Shown: positions 63,196 to 64,000 of the stretch, one piece after another | How the letters are laid out: each line of letters begins with the position of its first letter | How positions within the stretch are numbered: position 1 is the stretch's first letter | NCBI GenBank assembly: GCA_021775455.1 | Contig: JAJFHU010000053.1 | Coordinates: forward strand, 1-64,000 | Length of the DNA: 64,000 bases | Source of the DNA: Hyphomicrobiales bacterium | GTDB taxonomy: Bacteria > Pseudomonadota > Alphaproteobacteria > Rhizobiales > Rhizobiaceae | Direction of reading: 5' to 3' | Notes under the pieces: model-generated | What the model was told of the DNA's origin: nothing | The model's database searches: none | What the model saw: the letters and a program-made list of their open reading frames with translations, nothing else | Program-made: the position numbers and the translations under genes

Positions 63196-64000
63196 TTAGT
63201 TGCCGGCTATCTGTTCGGCCTTTTCAACCAGAACTTCAGCTTGCCGGATAGAGGCATAATCGATCAGGCGGCCGTCCAGAGAAACGGCACCCTTGCCTTC
63301 CTTTGCTGCCTGTTCCATGGCTTCAAGAATGCGCCGAGCCTTCGTCACTTCTGCTTCTGACGGACTCATCACCTCGTTGGCGAGTTCAATCTGCGACGGG
63401 TGAACTGCCCACTTGCCCTCGCAGCCAAGCACCGCCGCGCGTTTTGCAGCAGCCCTGTAACCATCGGGGTCTGAAAAATCACCAAACGGCCCATCAATTG
63501 GACGCAGGCCATTGGCCCTCGCGCATACAACCATCTTGGAAAGTGGGTAATGCCACATGTCATCCCAATGAACATCGCGATTGCCGTTGTCATCCGGGTC
63601 AGTCAGAACCGAATAATCTTCGTTCACGCCACCAATCACAGTAGTTCGTGCACGTGTTGACGCTGCATAATCCGCAACACCGAAGTGAAGTGACTCATTA
63701 CGGTTACTGGCTGCTGCAATTTCAGCAACATTTTGCATACCCAACGCTGTCTCGATAATATGTTCAAATCCAATGCGTTTTTTGAAACTTTTTGCATCCT
63801 CAATTTGGGTAACCAGCATGTCGACCGCATAGACGTCTGCAGCGGTTCCGACTTTCGGAATCATGATCAAATCCAGATTGTTTCCAGCTTGCTCTACGAC
63901 GTCAACAACGTCGCGATACATGTAGTGGGTATCAAGGCCATTAATGCGAACTGACACAGATTTCCCCGACCAGTCGAGATCATTAAGAGCTTCAATGATG
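63196..64000 (-). CDS. mcl1: HpcH/HpaI (malyl-CoA lyase-type) CoA ester lyase, partial
   Basis: A CitE-like TIM-barrel lyase that cleaves malyl-CoA to acetyl-CoA and glyoxylate, or acts on beta-methylmalyl-CoA in the ethylmalonyl-CoA pathway. Motifs are SVRINGLDTHYMYRDVVDVV, LIMIPKVGTAADVY, and the ETALGMQNVAEIA and CEGKWAVHPSQIELANEV segments. The gene runs off the window end: the frame stays open through 64000 (IIEALNDLDWSGKS before SVRING), so the 5' end is outside. Assignment between malyl-CoA lyase and related citryl-CoA lyases rests on the strong match to SVRINGLDTHYMYRD. Confidence 0.85.
   Translation of the reverse strand, partial: IIEALNDLDWSGKSVSVRINGLDTHYMYRDVVDVVEQAGNNLDLIMIPKVGTAADVYAVDMLVTQIEDAKSFKKRIGFEHIIETALGMQNVAEIAAASNRNESLHFGVADYAASTRARTTVIGGVNEDYSVLTDPDDNGNRDVHWDDMWHYPLSKMVVCARANGLRPIDGPFGDFSDPDGYRAAAKRAAVLGCEGKWAVHPSQIELANEVMSPSEAEVTKARRILEAMEQAAKEGKGAVSLDGRLIDYASIRQAEVLVEKAEQIAGN

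Overview
The window is chromosomal DNA from an alphaproteobacterium, most likely of the order Hyphomicrobiales (Rhizobiales). The evidence is gene content and order. There is an Omp2-type porin, an invasion-associated locus B protein, phosphatidylcholine synthase and a malyl-CoA lyase. The blocks rlpA-D,D-carboxypeptidase-tmk-holB-metG-tatD-MBL, mfd/sdhE/recG/DUF502/glmS/glmU and yajC-secDF-Mth938-squalene-synthase-like are familiar in that order. Base composition looks lower in GC than most Rhizobium-type genomes. Assignment to a genus is not possible from this window.

Layout. 1-2596: right end of an IS3-family element abutting a large outer-membrane barrel gene that has lost its 5' part and carries a frameshift. 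2846-10411: a minus-strand housekeeping run for cell wall, DNA replication and translation. 11157-12587: a multicopper oxidase with an in-frame TGA just before its last copper motif. 12848-17744: exported and envelope proteins (FecR-domain protein with a Gly/Asn repeat tail, porin, DUF995-like protein, ClpP-fold-like protein, Gly-rich small protein). 17963-28386: a surface-polysaccharide block with two very large multidomain glycosyltransferases, a CDP-paratose-2-epimerase-like SDR, UDP-glucuronate decarboxylase and UDP-glucose 4-epimerase. The block is bounded on both sides by closely related ClpP-fold-like paralogues (16646-17188 and 28450-28971). 29292-35405: tRNA-Ser, phosphatidylcholine synthase, a UbiH-type hydroxylase, hspQ, ialB, a YejA-like binding protein and a FrnE/DsbA-like protein. 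35414-47430: transcription-coupled repair and recombination (mfd, recG), sdhE, amino-sugar synthesis (glmS, glmU), a DMT exporter and ccdA. 47678-50747: tRNA-Lys, a second FecR protein, tRNA-Trp, an SH3-type protein, an NDUFAF6/squalene-synthase-like protein and a His-rich small exported protein. 50798-52974: a MocR-type regulator divergent from a flavin-binding PNPOx-like protein. 52985-64000: Mth938-like protein, secDF, yajC, a DUF815 ATPase, an MFS carrier, a half-size EamA transporter, PBP1A, a truncated cyclase-type membrane module and a malyl-CoA lyase that runs off the window.

How they fit together. Most of the window is core metabolism and envelope maintenance. The accessory part is the 12.8-29 kb segment, in which secreted FecR-domain proteins, Gly-rich tails and polysaccharide enzymes sit together; it looks like a cell-surface or matrix module. 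Several genes are decaying or possibly controlled in unusual ways: IS insertion plus frameshift in the barrel gene, and the nonsense codon in the copper oxidase. I see no CRISPR array, prophage, restriction system or toxin-antitoxin pair. The best candidates for something undescribed are the fused glycosyltransferases with their flanking protease-fold paralogues, and several intergenic dyad arrays (16.5 kb, 13.95 kb, 52.2 kb, 59.6 kb).
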